64,000 nt of DNA from Mustela lutreola (lineage: Eukaryota; Chordata; Mammalia; Carnivora; Mustelidae): the NCBI RefSeq assembly GCF_030435805.1, contig NC_081305.1, positions 49,820,001-49,884,000 on the forward strand, given 5' to 3'. The notes under the pieces are model-generated. The model ran no database searches. It was not told the origin of the DNA and worked only from the letters and a program-made list of their open reading frames with translations. Shown one piece after another: positions 23,291 to 35,321 of the stretch (within the stretch, counting starts at the first letter, position 1; the number at the start of each line of letters is the position of its first letter). The position numbers and the translations under genes were made by a program.

Positions 23291-23929
23291 CTGCTAGAAA
23301 ATTCGGGGGCATGTGCCTCTTTGACTCTGTGCTTCTGTGTTCTCTGAGCTCACCCCTGCTTCTCAGTCCCTGCCCCACCGTCAGGCCACTGCATGGGAGG
23401 GCCTTGGGCCACTTGAGGCACGCTGCTGTGGTACAACCCTAGGCAGGGATGAGGGTTCCCCGGGGGTGCACTCTGCTTCTCCCGACCTCAGAGGCCCAGC
23501 ACTGCCTTCCGTGCACACCGGCCTCGTGCCCACGCGGGGGTCGCGCCAGTTAACTCCGCCGCCCAGGTCCCCAGTGCTGCTCCCTCCCGCACCTGGAGCG
23601 CCCCCCCCCCCCAGCAGACCTCCCACCCCCCTGGAAAGGACCAAGAAGGGACATTTCCTGGGAACACGTAGGTCCGGTCTAACAACGGTGAACTTTGGAA
23701 CCTGGCCGTTGTTGGCGGGCATTGCTGTGTTGTGGCCATGTGTGAGGTCGTTTCTACTCCAGCCCAGAAAAAATGTCCTGGTCGCGGCTTTGCAGAGATC
23801 CTCTTCACGTTCCAGCCAAGTGTGTGCGGGACGCTGGGCGGGCGGGCTCGGTGGGTGGAGCCTGGGCTCAGTGGGTGGGCCGGGGACCCGGTGGGTGGGT
23901 GGAGCCTGGGCTCAGTGGGTGGAGCCTGC

Positions 23930-24005
23930 CGCGCTTGACCTCAGGGTGGTGAGTTTAAGCCCGACGCTGGGCGCGGAGCCTACTTAGAAAGAAAAGAAAG
24001 AAGAG
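23930..24005 (+). mobile_element. Old carnivore SINE fragment
   Basis: 'cttgacctcagggtggtgag', 'gctgggcgcggagcctactt' and an AAAG-rich tail match the second half of an older CAN-SINE. The head is missing. Confidence 0.6.
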
Positions 24006-25330
24006 TGTGGACGTTAGTGGTTTATGGTATATCCACAGAGTTGGGCAACCATCCCCGCAGTCAGCATTAGAACCTTCATCACCCGGAAAAGAGATCCCTA
24101 TCCTCCAGCCTCACCTCCCCGACCACTCATGCCTTCCAGCCCAGCACAATTCATCTTCAAGTGCTCCCGATCATTTGGGATTCGGGTTGTTGTCAGCATC
24201 TCACAATGATTCCTGGTTACGACTCTACCCATCCCGGTGCCTGGGTTCCCCGACCCCAGGTGGCTCCTACCCTTCACATCCCTTAGATGGCGACTCCGTT
24301 CCATAGGACTGCTCCCCCCTCCCCCCACCCCCCATTCCCCTCGTCCACGTCCTCACTGTCGCCTGGGCTTCTGACCCACCAGATGGGGATGAAAAGTTCC
24401 CACCAGCCCCTCCTTGTGTTTGGTTAACAAGCTAGAGCAGCTCACAGAACTCGGGAAAGTCGTCCACTTACCATCACCCGCCTGGGGCTAAAGGGTCCAG
24501 CTGGGGAGCAGCCAGATGGGAGAGTCGCTATGGCCACCTGGGGTGTGGGATGGGGAAGTGCATGGGGCTCCAGCGGCCTCTCCCCTGCCTCCAGGTGCCC
24601 ACCGATCTGGCATGCCATGGGAAGTCCAGGCAAGGCTGGGGGCCCGCAAACTTGACCCCTCAGTATCACCCCATCCTGTCCCTGTTCCACACACAGCTCT
24701 GGCCAAAATACTCTCAGATGCCCTGAGTTGTCCCAGGTCTCCACTCGCTCTTCCCCCAAACACCTGCCCTCCACCACTTGTCGCCTTCCTCACGCCTTTC
24801 TCCACTCACCAAATCCTACTCTTGTGTGGAGAAGACTCAGCACTGGGGCAGACACCTCCCAGGTATTCCTGCCATGCCCATTGCTACCCCAGTCAAGGCG
24901 CATTCATCTCACACTGGGGTCTGTTTCCCCGACCGCCGCCTCAGCCCTGTGCCCTCCGGACCAGAAGACTGTGTTTGCCCACTGAGCTTGTGGCCCAGAA
25001 GCTGCAGGTGTTGGGTGACTGATGGGATTGGTTCCAGATGGTGAACGAATGTGGATATAGCTCCTGAAGGAGCCGTATGGGGAGAGGTTAGCATGGAGCA
25101 CAGGACAATAAGGAGAGGAAGGGGGTCAGGGACTGGTGGTGGCGGGTGACAAGGTTGGCGGCTCGTGGCGGCCTGAGCAGGGATGGCATGGGAGGTCATA
25201 GAAGGAGTGGCTGAGACAATAGAACTCCGTGTCTCCTGGTCCTGGAGGCCAGAAGGCCCGGATCAAGGTGTCAGTTGGCTGGGTTCCTGCTATGGGAGTC
25301 CATGCCTATCACACTCTGGAAATGGCCGGC
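24006..25330. other. Intergenic stretch with old repeat relics
   Basis: 24006-24175 resembles the antisense L1 segment also seen at 2258 and 40125 ('gttgggcaaccatccccgca'). 24340-24560 looks like another old interspersed repeat ('gctagagcagctcacagaac') that I cannot assign to a family. The remainder to 25330 is unique sequence without a recognisable exon. Confidence 0.4.
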
Positions 25331-25516
25331 CTGGGGTGCCAAGGTGGCCCCATGTGTTGAACGTCTGACTCTTGACTTCGGCTCAGGTCATGGTCTCGGG
25401 GTCCTGGGATGGATCCCCGTGTCTGGCTCCACGCTCTCTCTCTCCCTCTGCCCCTCCACTCCGCTCCTCTCTCTATCTAAAAACAAATAAGCAAATCTTA
25501 AAAAGAAAGAAAAAAG
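25331..25516 (+). mobile_element. Carnivore tRNA-Lys SINE
   Basis: Diverged head ('cctggggtgccaaggtggcc'), then 'tgacttcggctcaggtcatg', a CT-rich arm and an A-rich tail. The flanks 'ggaaatggc' and 'agaaatggc' suggest the target site. Confidence 0.85.
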
Positions 25517-25524
25517 AAATGGCA

Positions 25525-25915
25525 GACTTAAAAATGGAGGACAGACCCATGGTTGCTGGGAGATAAAGATCCGGGACAGTCAAATATAGAAGGAGGTGGC
25601 TCAAGGTCATTCCTCGGTGACAGGGCAGGGTCATATCTTGACTGGTGGTTGTTCCACGGTTCTTTGCATAGATTAAAATTGGACAGCACTACACACACAC
25701 ACACACACACACACGTTGTTAAAACAACAGCTGTGAAACCTGAAGAATGAGGTCTGGAGCCGGGCAATGGCATTCTACCACTATCGAGCTCTTGCATTTG
25801 ATAGCAAATTTTATGTGCCTGAGATGTTACCACGGGGGTTAGTGGAACAAAGCTCACAGGGGGCCTCTTGCACTATTTTTTTGCAACTTCCTGAGAGTCT
25901 TAAATAATTTCAAAG
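25525..25915 (+). mobile_element. L1 LINE 3'-end fragment with (AC)n
   Basis: Sequence such as 'catggttgctgggagataaa', 'ggtggttgttccacggttct' and 'taaaattggacagcactaca' resembles the sense 3' end of L1. An (AC)n microsatellite lies at about 25691-25715. Confidence 0.55.
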
Positions 25916-26354
25916 CAAATTGTCGAAGAAAATGTGGAAATTTATTCATCAAAAACGCAAAACAAAACCCACCAAAGATGAACTATTTCTCTTCCCCCTT
26001 CTTCCTCTCCCTTTTCCTTCACTTTTGGGACATATCAGTCCTAAAGCCATTTGATGGGGATGAGCCACATAGGCGTTCATGAATGGTGGTGGTCGTGGGA
26101 CCAGGCAGGGATCCATTGTGGGGCGTCAGGTGCAAGTGGCGTGGGGGGGGGGGTGTGTTCATGTGGTGGGTGGGCCCGTGTGCAGAGTCTGTGAGACTGA
26201 GCAGATGAGAAGGGTTTCACACGGGCCAGGAGCAGAGGGTGGAAAAGGGAGCATATACAGGAGGCTTGCTTGTGGAAATACATTTATGAAGTCTACACAG
26301 GCTAGATGCGCTCTAGCAGAGAAAGGAGTTCATACTACAGAGAAGAAGTGAGTG

Positions 26355-26995
26355 AGTTCCACGTGAAAAGATGGCCAATGTCATTGGTCATTGAGGAAAT
26401 GCCAATCAAAACCAGGAGGTACCACCTCTCCACCAGCAGGGCTGGTGATGGTCAGAAAAAATCAGAGGTGTTGGCAAGGGTGGGAGAAATGGGAGCCCTT
26501 GGGCGCCACTGGTGGGATGGAAGACAGAGCAGCCATGGTGGGAAACAGCATGGCAGTTCCCAAAACAACTAAACACGAATGATGTGTTTATGATCGAGCA
26601 ATTCCACTAAAGGGAATATACCTGAAATAATTGGAAGCAGGGTCCCGAAGAGATATACTTTTTTAAAGATTTTATGTATTTATTTGACAGAGAGAAATCA
26701 CAAGTAGATGGAGAGGCAGGCAGAGAGAGAGAGAGGGAAGCAGGCTCCCTGCTGAGCAGAGAGCCCGATGTGGGATTCAATCCCAGGAACCTGAGATCAT
26801 GACCCGAGCCGAAGGCAGTGGCTTAACCCACTGAGCCACCCAGGTGCCCCGCCAAAGCGATATTTGTACACCCATGTTCAAAGCAGCATTATTCACAATA
26901 TCCAAGAGGTGGGAGCAACCCAAGCGTCCATCGACACATGAATGAATAAACAAAATGGAGACCGTCTTGTATATGTATGTAGAGCAGAGGATCAC
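26355..26995 (+). mobile_element. L1 LINE fragment split by a SINE
   Basis: 'tgaggaaatgccaatcaaaa' through 'gagcaattccactaaaggga', and after the SINE 'caaagcagcattattcacaa' and 'caagcgtccatcgacacatg', are typical sense-strand L1 3' sequence. A younger SINE (26658-26850) interrupts it. Confidence 0.75.
26658..26850 (-). mobile_element. Carnivore tRNA-Lys SINE nested in L1
   Basis: 'ttttttaaagattttatgta' at the start, 'gagccacccaggtgccccgc' at the end, with a near-complete consensus body. The flanks resemble each other around 'aag.gatat'. Confidence 0.92.
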
Positions 26996-27247
26996 TCACC
27001 AGCTGGTGGTGACTTGTCCCGAGCCTCACCGATGGCCCCCACCTCCTCCACCCCCACTGCTGACAAAGGAGCTTGGGCTGCCCTCCCCCTGAGCCTCCAG
27101 GGAGTTCCTTGTAGAGGACTTGTGGGGTTCACTGTAGAGCTGATGGGAAACACACATTGTGGGACTTGTGGATGGGCTTGGGGCAGATGAAGGGGCAAGG
27201 CACTGTCTGATGTCTTGCCCCTAAGAGGCCTGTCTTCCCCCTTCTAG

Positions 27248-28982
27248 CATCCAACCCAGTCAGAAGCCTAAAGGTAGAGGCTCAGCCTAGCAGTTCCATC
27301 ACTCTGAGAAGGGGGTGGTCCCTGAGGGTCTAGGCCCTCAGCTATACCTCCATGGGATCCAGTGGTCTAGGGAGAGCATCTCAGGTGGTCCTCATAGCAC
27401 TGTAGACACCTGGGTTGTGATGGATGCACTTGAACTCTAACTTTGAATGAATTCTTAATGCGGACTGAACAGGACAGAGTGAGCAGCTCCAGGGAGACCC
27501 CCTGTGTGTCTGCAGGTGACAAATGACCCTCCCTTGGGCTGACCCTCCCAAAGAGAAAGAGAAAGGTCATTGCATTTGATTCCCGAGGCCCCCACAACGA
27601 AGTACCCCCAACTGGGGGCTTAAGGCAACAGAAACATGTTGTCTCACAGTTCTGGAGGCTGGAATTCCAAAATTGAGGTGTTCTCACGCTCTCTTTGGAG
27701 CCTCAAACATCTTTTCTCACCTCTTCTGGTATCTGGGGATGGCTGGAAATCTCTGGCATTCCTTGGTTTGGAGACTCATCATGCCCGTCTCTGCCTCTGG
27801 CTTCTTATGATGTTCTTCCTGTTTGTGTCCAAATTTCTCTCTCCTTCTAAGGACACCAGTCATTCAATTTGGGGCTCACTCTACTCCATGGGAGCTCATC
27901 TTTACTTGACTATGTCTGCGAAGACCCTTATCTCCAGACAAGGTCACATTACCAGGCACCAGGGGTTAGGACCTGGACATAAGACAACCCACGCAGTCAG
28001 CAAGGTGAGGACTCGCCAAGACCACTCCCGGCTTCAGAAGAAGCTACTCACTTGGCAGCTCCCAACAGGGTCATGGATCTGCACAAGGAAGCTCAGACCG
28101 GCAGCTCCATCACCCTGCGATGGAAGGTCCCACTAACCCCCATTCTCAGGCCTACACATACTGGGTCCAGTGAGCTGCTGGGGAACATCCCCAAGGAGAC
28201 CATGACCCCCGAGGACATCAGGCCAACCAGACACGAGAGACGAGTCACACCTACTATGAGGTTCAGGCCCTGGAACCCGGGACTCTGTACAACTTCAGCG
28301 TGTGGGCAGAGAGGAGCAACGTGGCCAGTTCTGCACAGGGCCTCCTTGAATCCACAGGTGAGTTGGGGCCCCTTCTACCCGGTAGGGACCTCAGTCAGAC
28401 CTGGGGGCAGTGGGCGGTGAGTGGACTCCAAATCCCATGAGGTCATGGGGTCATAGCTTCATAAGCTGAAGTGATACAGAGCATACAGGGCTCATGGGAG
28501 TTGTAGTTTGAAAGGTCTGTTGTGTGTCCCTTTGGGGAGGACAGACTATGAGACATGAAGAGGGATTTTGGTTCTGGGAAGGAAAGGATGGGCTAGTTCT
28601 CAGAGAATTGGCACCACACGTGGGAAGTGGGGGGTGGTAGAAAGCCCCCCCATATGGCTCCTACTGACTTCTCCTGTCCTCTCCTCCCAGCCCCAAGCCC
28701 GGTCACCATCACCTCCTGCATCAGCATCTCTGGGGGCCACGGGGTCGTCTTGACCTGGTCCTGCCCCCGAGGAGGCTATGAGGCCTTTGAGTTGCAGGTG
28801 GGTGGACAGCAGGACTCTCAGAACAGGTCGTCCTGTGGGAAGAGGGTGTCTGTGTGGGGTCTCTGGCCGGCCCAGTCCTACCCAGCCATTGTCACGACCA
28901 TCTGGGATGGAATGAGGGCCCCGTTTGCCTCTGTGACCGCCACCACGAACATAGGTGAGCAGAGCCCCACGGGGATGGGAGC
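27248..28982 (+). pseudogene. Broken partial copy of PTPRH fibronectin exons upstream of PTPRH
   Basis: Three FN3-type exon relics lie before the PTPRH start. (1) 27248 to about 27420 begins after 'cttctag' and reads SNPVRSLKVEAQPSSSITLR, like PTPRH FN3 units, then loses frame. (2) 28059-28357 copies the PTPRH exon 34271-34570 but carries a 1-bp deletion near 28128 and a TGG-to-TGA change at about 28170. (3) 28691-28954 copies exon 34904-35170 and stays open until it diverges at the end. The intron between (2) and (3) is nearly identical to the PTPRH intron 34571-34903. No signal peptide, transmembrane or phosphatase exon accompanies them, so they are not a separate gene. A MaLR LTR lies between (1) and (2). 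Confidence 0.8.
27573..27985 (-). mobile_element. MLT1-like solo LTR (ERVL-MaLR fossil)
   Basis: 'ctcacagttctggaggctgg', 'ccttctaaggacaccagtca' and 'gacaaggtcacattaccagg' are the reverse complement of the MLT1 LTR family of mammalian apparent LTR retrotransposons. Only an LTR is seen, with no internal region. The family is ancient (shared among placental mammals), and this copy is a diverged fossil. Confidence 0.7.
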
Positions 28983-31050
28983 CTGGAATGAAGAGCTAGC
29001 TGAACCCCACTGCCAAGGCCATGGTCACTGGAGATGGGGAAGGTGCAAATGTACTTGGTACCCTGGGGACACCTTTGTCATCAGTCTCATCACAGAAGAA
29101 ACAGGAGATGAGAGGCCAGGGACTCAACATCGAGTCCCTCTTCCTCCTCTGGGTGGGGATGGTGTCGAAGCCCGGAGAGGCTCCCAGAGCGAGTGACAGA
29201 GCGTTATTAGCCGCCTATCCCTGCTTCCCACTTTGTCACACGTAGGACAGAAAGTGGTAGATAAGGCCTTGCCTACAACATGACCACTGTGTGGGCACAG
29301 TGGGGCTGTGGCCTGCGTCCGAGATGACCCCTATGATCCACGCGTCCCGGCTTTCAGGCTCCTGTGCAGTCCCTCCCACATGAGAGAGGCAGGTGGTTTA
29401 ACGAGTAGGATGTCCCAGCAGCGATGGTGTGTGCCTTCCGTCTTGTTCTCTCTCTCGGACCATTCACTCCAGGGACAGCTGGGAGCGTGCTGGGTGGGCG
29501 CCCAGATGTCCCGTGCATGAGGCATGAGGGGAAGACCTGAGGCCTCCCACCAGCAGCCGCGCCCGCAAACCCTCCTGCCAGGCAGTTCCCCAGCCGTGGC
29601 CGGAAGCCTTTGGACCCTGCAGCCCCTGCTGACATCCTGGAATCCTCCTCCCTAGCCAGAACTGCCCAGCTGGGTCGCCGCTTGACCCTCGCACACAGAA
29701 CTCGGGAGAGAGGATGTGTTCATGGTTGTCTACGGCCCTCCAGTTGGGGCGATTTGGGGCTCAGCCGTGGGTCACCCATGCGTACGTGTCCCCTCGCTAT
29801 AACTCACGACGGCTCCTTGAGGTGGGTTGTATTTGTCACAGGGATGGAGAAAGGGTGGGCTTTTACCATTTAGGAGACCCAGCAATGCCTGTGACCCCAG
29901 AACAGGGCAGAAGCAGTCAGCCGCTCTCCATCTGTAGACAGCGTCTCCGATTCCATTTGAAAATCATGAAGACAGAGACACAGAGGGTTTAGATGAGTGG
30001 AAGGTCCCATGGGCAGTTAGTGGGAGGGACGTAGAGGTGGGCGTGTGATTCCAAGACTCGTGTTCTTGCTCTCATATTGCCCGTGAAGCGAAGGAAGCCA
30101 CATGTGCATATAAGTAAGTCCCCCAAATACCCCAAGAAGCCCATCTGGACACTGGAGGTCTGAGGGACGGGGCAATGATTCAAGCGTGTTAAAAGTCCTC
30201 ATTCTAAGATTTTGTATGTACAAACTCATCTATTATTCACAGCATATTTATAAGGGGTTATAGCCTTTTTTTTTTTTTTTTTTTTGTAGTGAATTTGAGT
30301 CACTGTGCATTGAAGCCACATGTTCAAGGTCACAGGTCGAACGGGCAAGGTGCATAAGCAAACAGTGACCGCCTGGTGTGTGTGACAGATATAGCCCAGA
30401 GTCTTGCCGGGGCTAAAAAGACATCCACCCCAGTGTAGTCCCTGTTGGACTGCGTCCCAGGGGAGGAGTGGGAATGAGGTCCTTACTTGGGGAGGGAGGT
30501 AAAAACACGTGTCTGGCAGGGAGCCCACATATGCAAAGGCCGGGAGGCAGGCGGGAGTGAATTTGGCTCATTTAGGGAGGGCTGCTGGGTGTGTGGAGGC
30601 AGGGAGAGGTGACAAGGCCTGGGTCCATGGCAGAGCCTACAACAGCCCATGGGTTTAGACCCAGCCTGCCCCACTTGAGACACAGAAGGGGGGGGTGTTT
30701 CTCTCCTGGGTCTGCCTTCAGATCTGACCGCTCAGGACCTGTGCTGTGCATTCACACAGGAGTGGGGAACAGCCCCATATCCAGGCCATTTTTGTGGGAA
30801 AGTGTAAGGCAAGGCAGGAGCTGGAGGGGAGACCCCATGGCCGGGGGAGCAGGGGCATCCAGGCCCAGGACCAGAGCTTAGGCCTGGGGGCGGGGCTGGG
30901 AGCCTCCACTTCCTCCTCCTCCCTTCCAGCCCTGGTCTGTGGCCTCATCGTGCAGCTCAGAAAGGGGAAATTCTTGCGTTTAAAGTCCAGCAGGTGAAAG
31001 GTCGGGGCCAGGGCATCTGAGTCCTTCGGCAGTGACCAGAGACAGGAGAC
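28983..31050. other. PTPRH upstream region
   Basis: No coding exon was recognised. A MIR-like minus-strand relic lies around 30185-30350. The stretch just before 31051 is the likely PTPRH promoter and 5'UTR; an AG/GT-bounded segment at 30931-30995 could be a noncoding exon, but nothing confirms it. No CpG island is evident, in keeping with a tissue-restricted gene. Confidence 0.4.
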
Positions 31051-34000
31051 ATGAAGAGGACCAGAGGGAGCCTTGAGGCCTGGGGGAGCCTGGTGCTGCT
31101 GGTGAGTGCTTGCAGACAAGGACAGGGGGCTAGGCCCTGAGGGAGTAGTGGCTGAAGGTCTCCTGGAGAAGGAAGCAGGCCTGTGGGTTGTCAGACACAC
31201 CTGAGCTCTCATAACAGATCATCCACTGTGAGAAGGAACTCTGCTTTCTGGCAAGACTCAGGTTTGCTCACAAAGACCCAGGAGTCCCGGCCACCAGTGC
31301 CGTCTTCCCTCAGACCCAGGAGTGCAGACCCCCAGCCCCCTCCTCCCTCAGACCCAGGTGTCCAGGCCTCCAGCTCCTCCTCCCTCAGACTCTGAGTCTA
31401 GGCCCCCAGCCCTCTCCTCCTTCAGACCAGGTGTCTGGCTGCTGGCTCCCAACCTCTGTATCCTCTCCGTTTCCCACCCTGTTGATTGCTCTCCTGTGTG
31501 GAGTCTTCCAAGGTGGTATTTTTCAGGAAGTGTAACCATTAGGTATATGTCTGTCTGACCTTATGGGTAGAGCTGACTCCAGCTTCTGGCTTCCCCGAGT
31601 CCCACCCCTGCCACACTCTTCTTTCTGATCCCAACACATACGCACCCAGAAAAGACAGAGGGCCATTGGGGTGACCTTTGTTAGAGCCGAGTCTGGGGAT
31701 GGAGACAACTCCCTGTGTCCCCCCTCTCCCTCAGGCACAGAAATGCTCAGGGTGGGGACAGAGCACGGGAGGGTCACTGACTGGGCCCTCCCAGCACCAC
31801 AGTCTCCCCTGGGTCAGGGAGATGAGACTCTGAATCTGACTCTTCCCTCTGGGTTCTCTCCAGGGCCTGTGCAGCTGGACAGGGTCCTGGGCAACTGGTG
31901 AGTGACCCCTGCTGAGTGTATCCCTTACACGGAGGGGAGGGTGCACTGAATACCCCTGAGCTCTGGTGGGGGGGGGTGGTCTCAGGGAGGGAAGGGTGAT
32001 TCGTGACCGGTGTTGATGAACGTGGTCATTACTGGACTCGGGCCAAGAGCTGGGGCTACTGGAGGCACAATGCCGCTCCCGGGTCACAATGGGCTCTCCT
32101 TCCCGAATCTCAGTCCCCAAGCCCGTCAGAAACCTGAGCGTGAAGGACCAGACCAACAGCTCCATCACCCTGGGTTGGACAGAGCCAGATGGCACGGCCT
32201 CTCAGCACTACCTGTACAGGATCCAATGGGAGGGTACCGGCACACCTGGGAACAAAAGCACGGACAACACCAGCGTCCTTGTGGACGGACTGCAGCCCGG
32301 GTCCTGGTACCAGTTTGCCGTGTGGGTGGAGCTAAATGGAACCCGCAGCTCCCAGGAGACTTGCAATGTCAGCACAGGTGAGAGGCAGCCACCGCTCCTG
32401 TTCTTGGTGGGGGGACAGGTCGGTTTGGAGAGCTGACAGGACAGTGGAGCTGACACTAGCCCACGTCTCCTTGGTCTTGTGGAGTAGGAGATGAAGAAAG
32501 AACATCCCAGGTTCTGAGTTGGGACTAGTCAGGGTCTAGGATCCCTTATGCAGACCATAAGACTTAGCTGCCAGGGCTAAGACTTGAGCACAGGCATGTG
32601 TCCCCGGCCGTGGGAGATTAGGGGTGTGGAATGTGGACACTACTCCAGCGTCTTGAGTCTTCTCCTGGTCCCCAGATGTGTCACAGTCTTGAAGGTGGGG
32701 CTCAGACCATCAGCTCCCTCACCCTGATCTGGGAGGTGCCTCTGGCCCTGGCCTTCAGGACGATGCGCACTGGGTCCAGTGGACTGGAGAGGGAGACAGA
32801 ACTGCGACCCGACACTCAGCTGACTTCAGTTTCACAGTGGAGGGACCCCAAACTGAGACCTCATACAAAATCTCTGCGTGGGCTGAAAGGAATGCAGTGC
32901 CTTGCTCCGGATAGAGCCTCAGCAGCTCCACAGAGGACAAGCATCAGCGCCCACTCTCTGTTTTGATAAGAGGTTAAGAACTGGCCAAGGTGGCATCTCC
33001 TCTGGTTCTGGGGTCCAGCCACCGTCTCTGTGACCTCATTGAGCCAGACCCAAACCCTGAGTTGGCAGGAGAGTTGTGGCCATTCCTGGGGACAGGCCTT
33101 TCTAGAGGTTGCCGCTGAGCTTAGGGCTGCAGGTGTCCAGCCCTCCCTGGGTCCCATGTCTAGGAAGTGCTCCTTGACAAGTCTGGCTGCACAGGGAGGC
33201 TGTGTTCTGGCTCTTGTGGACCAGGGACTGGGCACTCTGACTCTCTGCTCCTTCTGCCAGTTCCCAATGTAGTGACAAGTCTCAGGATACAGAACCGGAC
33301 CAACAGCTCCCTCACCTTGAGCTGGACAGCTCCCGTGGGCCCAGATCATCCTTCCTACACCTACTGGGTCTCGTGGGTCATAGAGGGCACTATGGTCATT
33401 AACACTCAGGATACCAGGGTCTCTAACACTTCGGATACGAGGATCACACTGGAGCAGCTGGAAGCTGGGAGCTTGTACACCTTCACTGTCCAGGCGGAGA
33501 GGAATGGGGTCAGCAGTGACATCAGGACACTCACAGAAGCCACTGATCAGACTCAGGCTGGGTCTAGACAGACCCAGTACTGTGGAGATGGGGGAAGGAG
33601 GGGACTGGGGAGACTTTGGCGACCCCACCTAGCGTCACTGGACCTTGAGCTTGTAGGTCTGCTTCTAGGAGGAGTCTGTCCTCAGCAGCCAGGGATTTCT
33701 AATTATGAGGCTGTCTTTGGGTAGGAAGAGAGTCCCTGACCACCCAGCACCACCCCCTCGGGAACCAACAAAGCCAGAAGAGGACAAGTGCACACTGAGA
33801 AGTGCACACACTTGTCCCACTGTATTGGCTGAACCCAAAGGGACCCGTCTCTCAGCCTATACATGGCCAGCCCCAAGTGTGAGATGGGAACCAGGATTAT
33901 CCCAAGAGCTAGGTTCACTGTGGGTGGATGGAACCTGCAACTTTTAGTCTTCGGCCATTTGGGCTAAGAAGACTGAGATCAACAGCTCTGCTCTGTCTAG

Positions 34001-35285
34001 AAAGGAGTGTCCAGAAGTAAGGAAGGACCCTGCCTCAAGCTGCTCCTTGGGAAGACAGTGTTGAGAAAGGTGATGAGTGGGACCCAGGGTTGTAGACACA
34101 GGGCAGAGAGGCCCTGGGGGATCTTGGTCCCCACCTGGCCTCTTTTCTGTGGTTCACACTTTCTAGGAAGTGGACTCATCTGATGACTGAGCAATCAGGG
34201 GATGTGAGCAGGCTCGGGATGGAGGGTCCTTGACCATACAGCCCCTTGAGCTTCTGTGGCCATGTGTCAGCTCCCAACAGGGTCATGGATCTGCACAAGG
34301 AAGCTCAGACCAATAGCTCTATCACCCTGCGATGGAAGTCCCCCACAGACCCCCACTCTCAGGCATACACATACTGGATCCAGTGGGCTGCTGGGGAACA
34401 TCCCCAAGGAGACCATGACCCCCGAGGACATCAGGCCAACCAGACACGAGAGACGAATCATACCTACTATGAGGTTCAGGCCCTGGAACCCGGGACTCTG
34501 TACAACTTCAGCGTGTGGGCAGAGAGGAGCAACGTGGCCAGTTCTGCACAGGGCCTCCTTGAATCCACAGGTGAGTTGGGGCCCCTTCTACCCGGTAGGG
34601 ACCTCAGTCAGACCTGGGGGCAGTGGGCGGTGAGTGGACTCCAAATCCCATGAGGTCATGGGGTCATAGCTTCATAAGCTGAAGTGATACAGAGCATACA
34701 GGGCTCATGGGAGTTGTAGTTTGAAGGGTCTGTTGTGTGTCCCTTTGGGGAGGACAGACTATGAGACATGAAGAGGGATTTTGGTTCTGGGAAGGAAAGG
34801 ATGGGCTAGTTCTCAGAGAATTGGCACCACACGTGGGAAGTGGGGGGTGGTGGAAAGCCCCCCCATATGGCTCCTACTGACTTCTCCTGTCCTCTCCTCC
34901 CAGCCCCAAGCCCGGTCACCATCACCTCCTGCATCAGCATCTCTGGGGGCCACGGGGTCATCTTGACCTGGTCCTGCCCCCGAGGAGGCTATGAGGCCTT
35001 TGAGTTGCAGGTGGGTGAACAGCAGGACTCTCAGAACAGGTCGTCCTGTGGGAAGAGGGTGTCTGTGTGGGGTCTCTGGCCGGCCCAGTCCTACCCAGCC
35101 ATTGTCACGACCATCTGGGATGGAATGAGGGCCCCGTCTGCCTCTGTGACCTGTCGCACCGAGAACTCAGGTAAGCAGAGCCCCATGGGGATGGGAGCTA
35201 CAGGGACCCGGTTAGGCTCTGCTGGAAGCAGTCTCCGTTGCCTAAGGGGTCCTGTGTGTTTTTCTGTTTGCTTTGCTTTCTGCCT

Positions 35286-35321
<36 letters not shown>

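Noticed and set aside
28691-28954. Open FN3 exon upstream of PTPRH as part of a real upstream gene or alternative PTPRH start
   Set aside because: The preceding copied exon is broken and no start, signal peptide or membrane exon is found before the PTPRH exon at 31051.
30931-30995. AG/GT-bounded open segment (ALVCGLIVQLRKGKF) as a possible coding exon before PTPRH
   Set aside because: It does not match PTPRH or a neighbouring gene clearly and has no in-phase partner; at most it is a noncoding exon.
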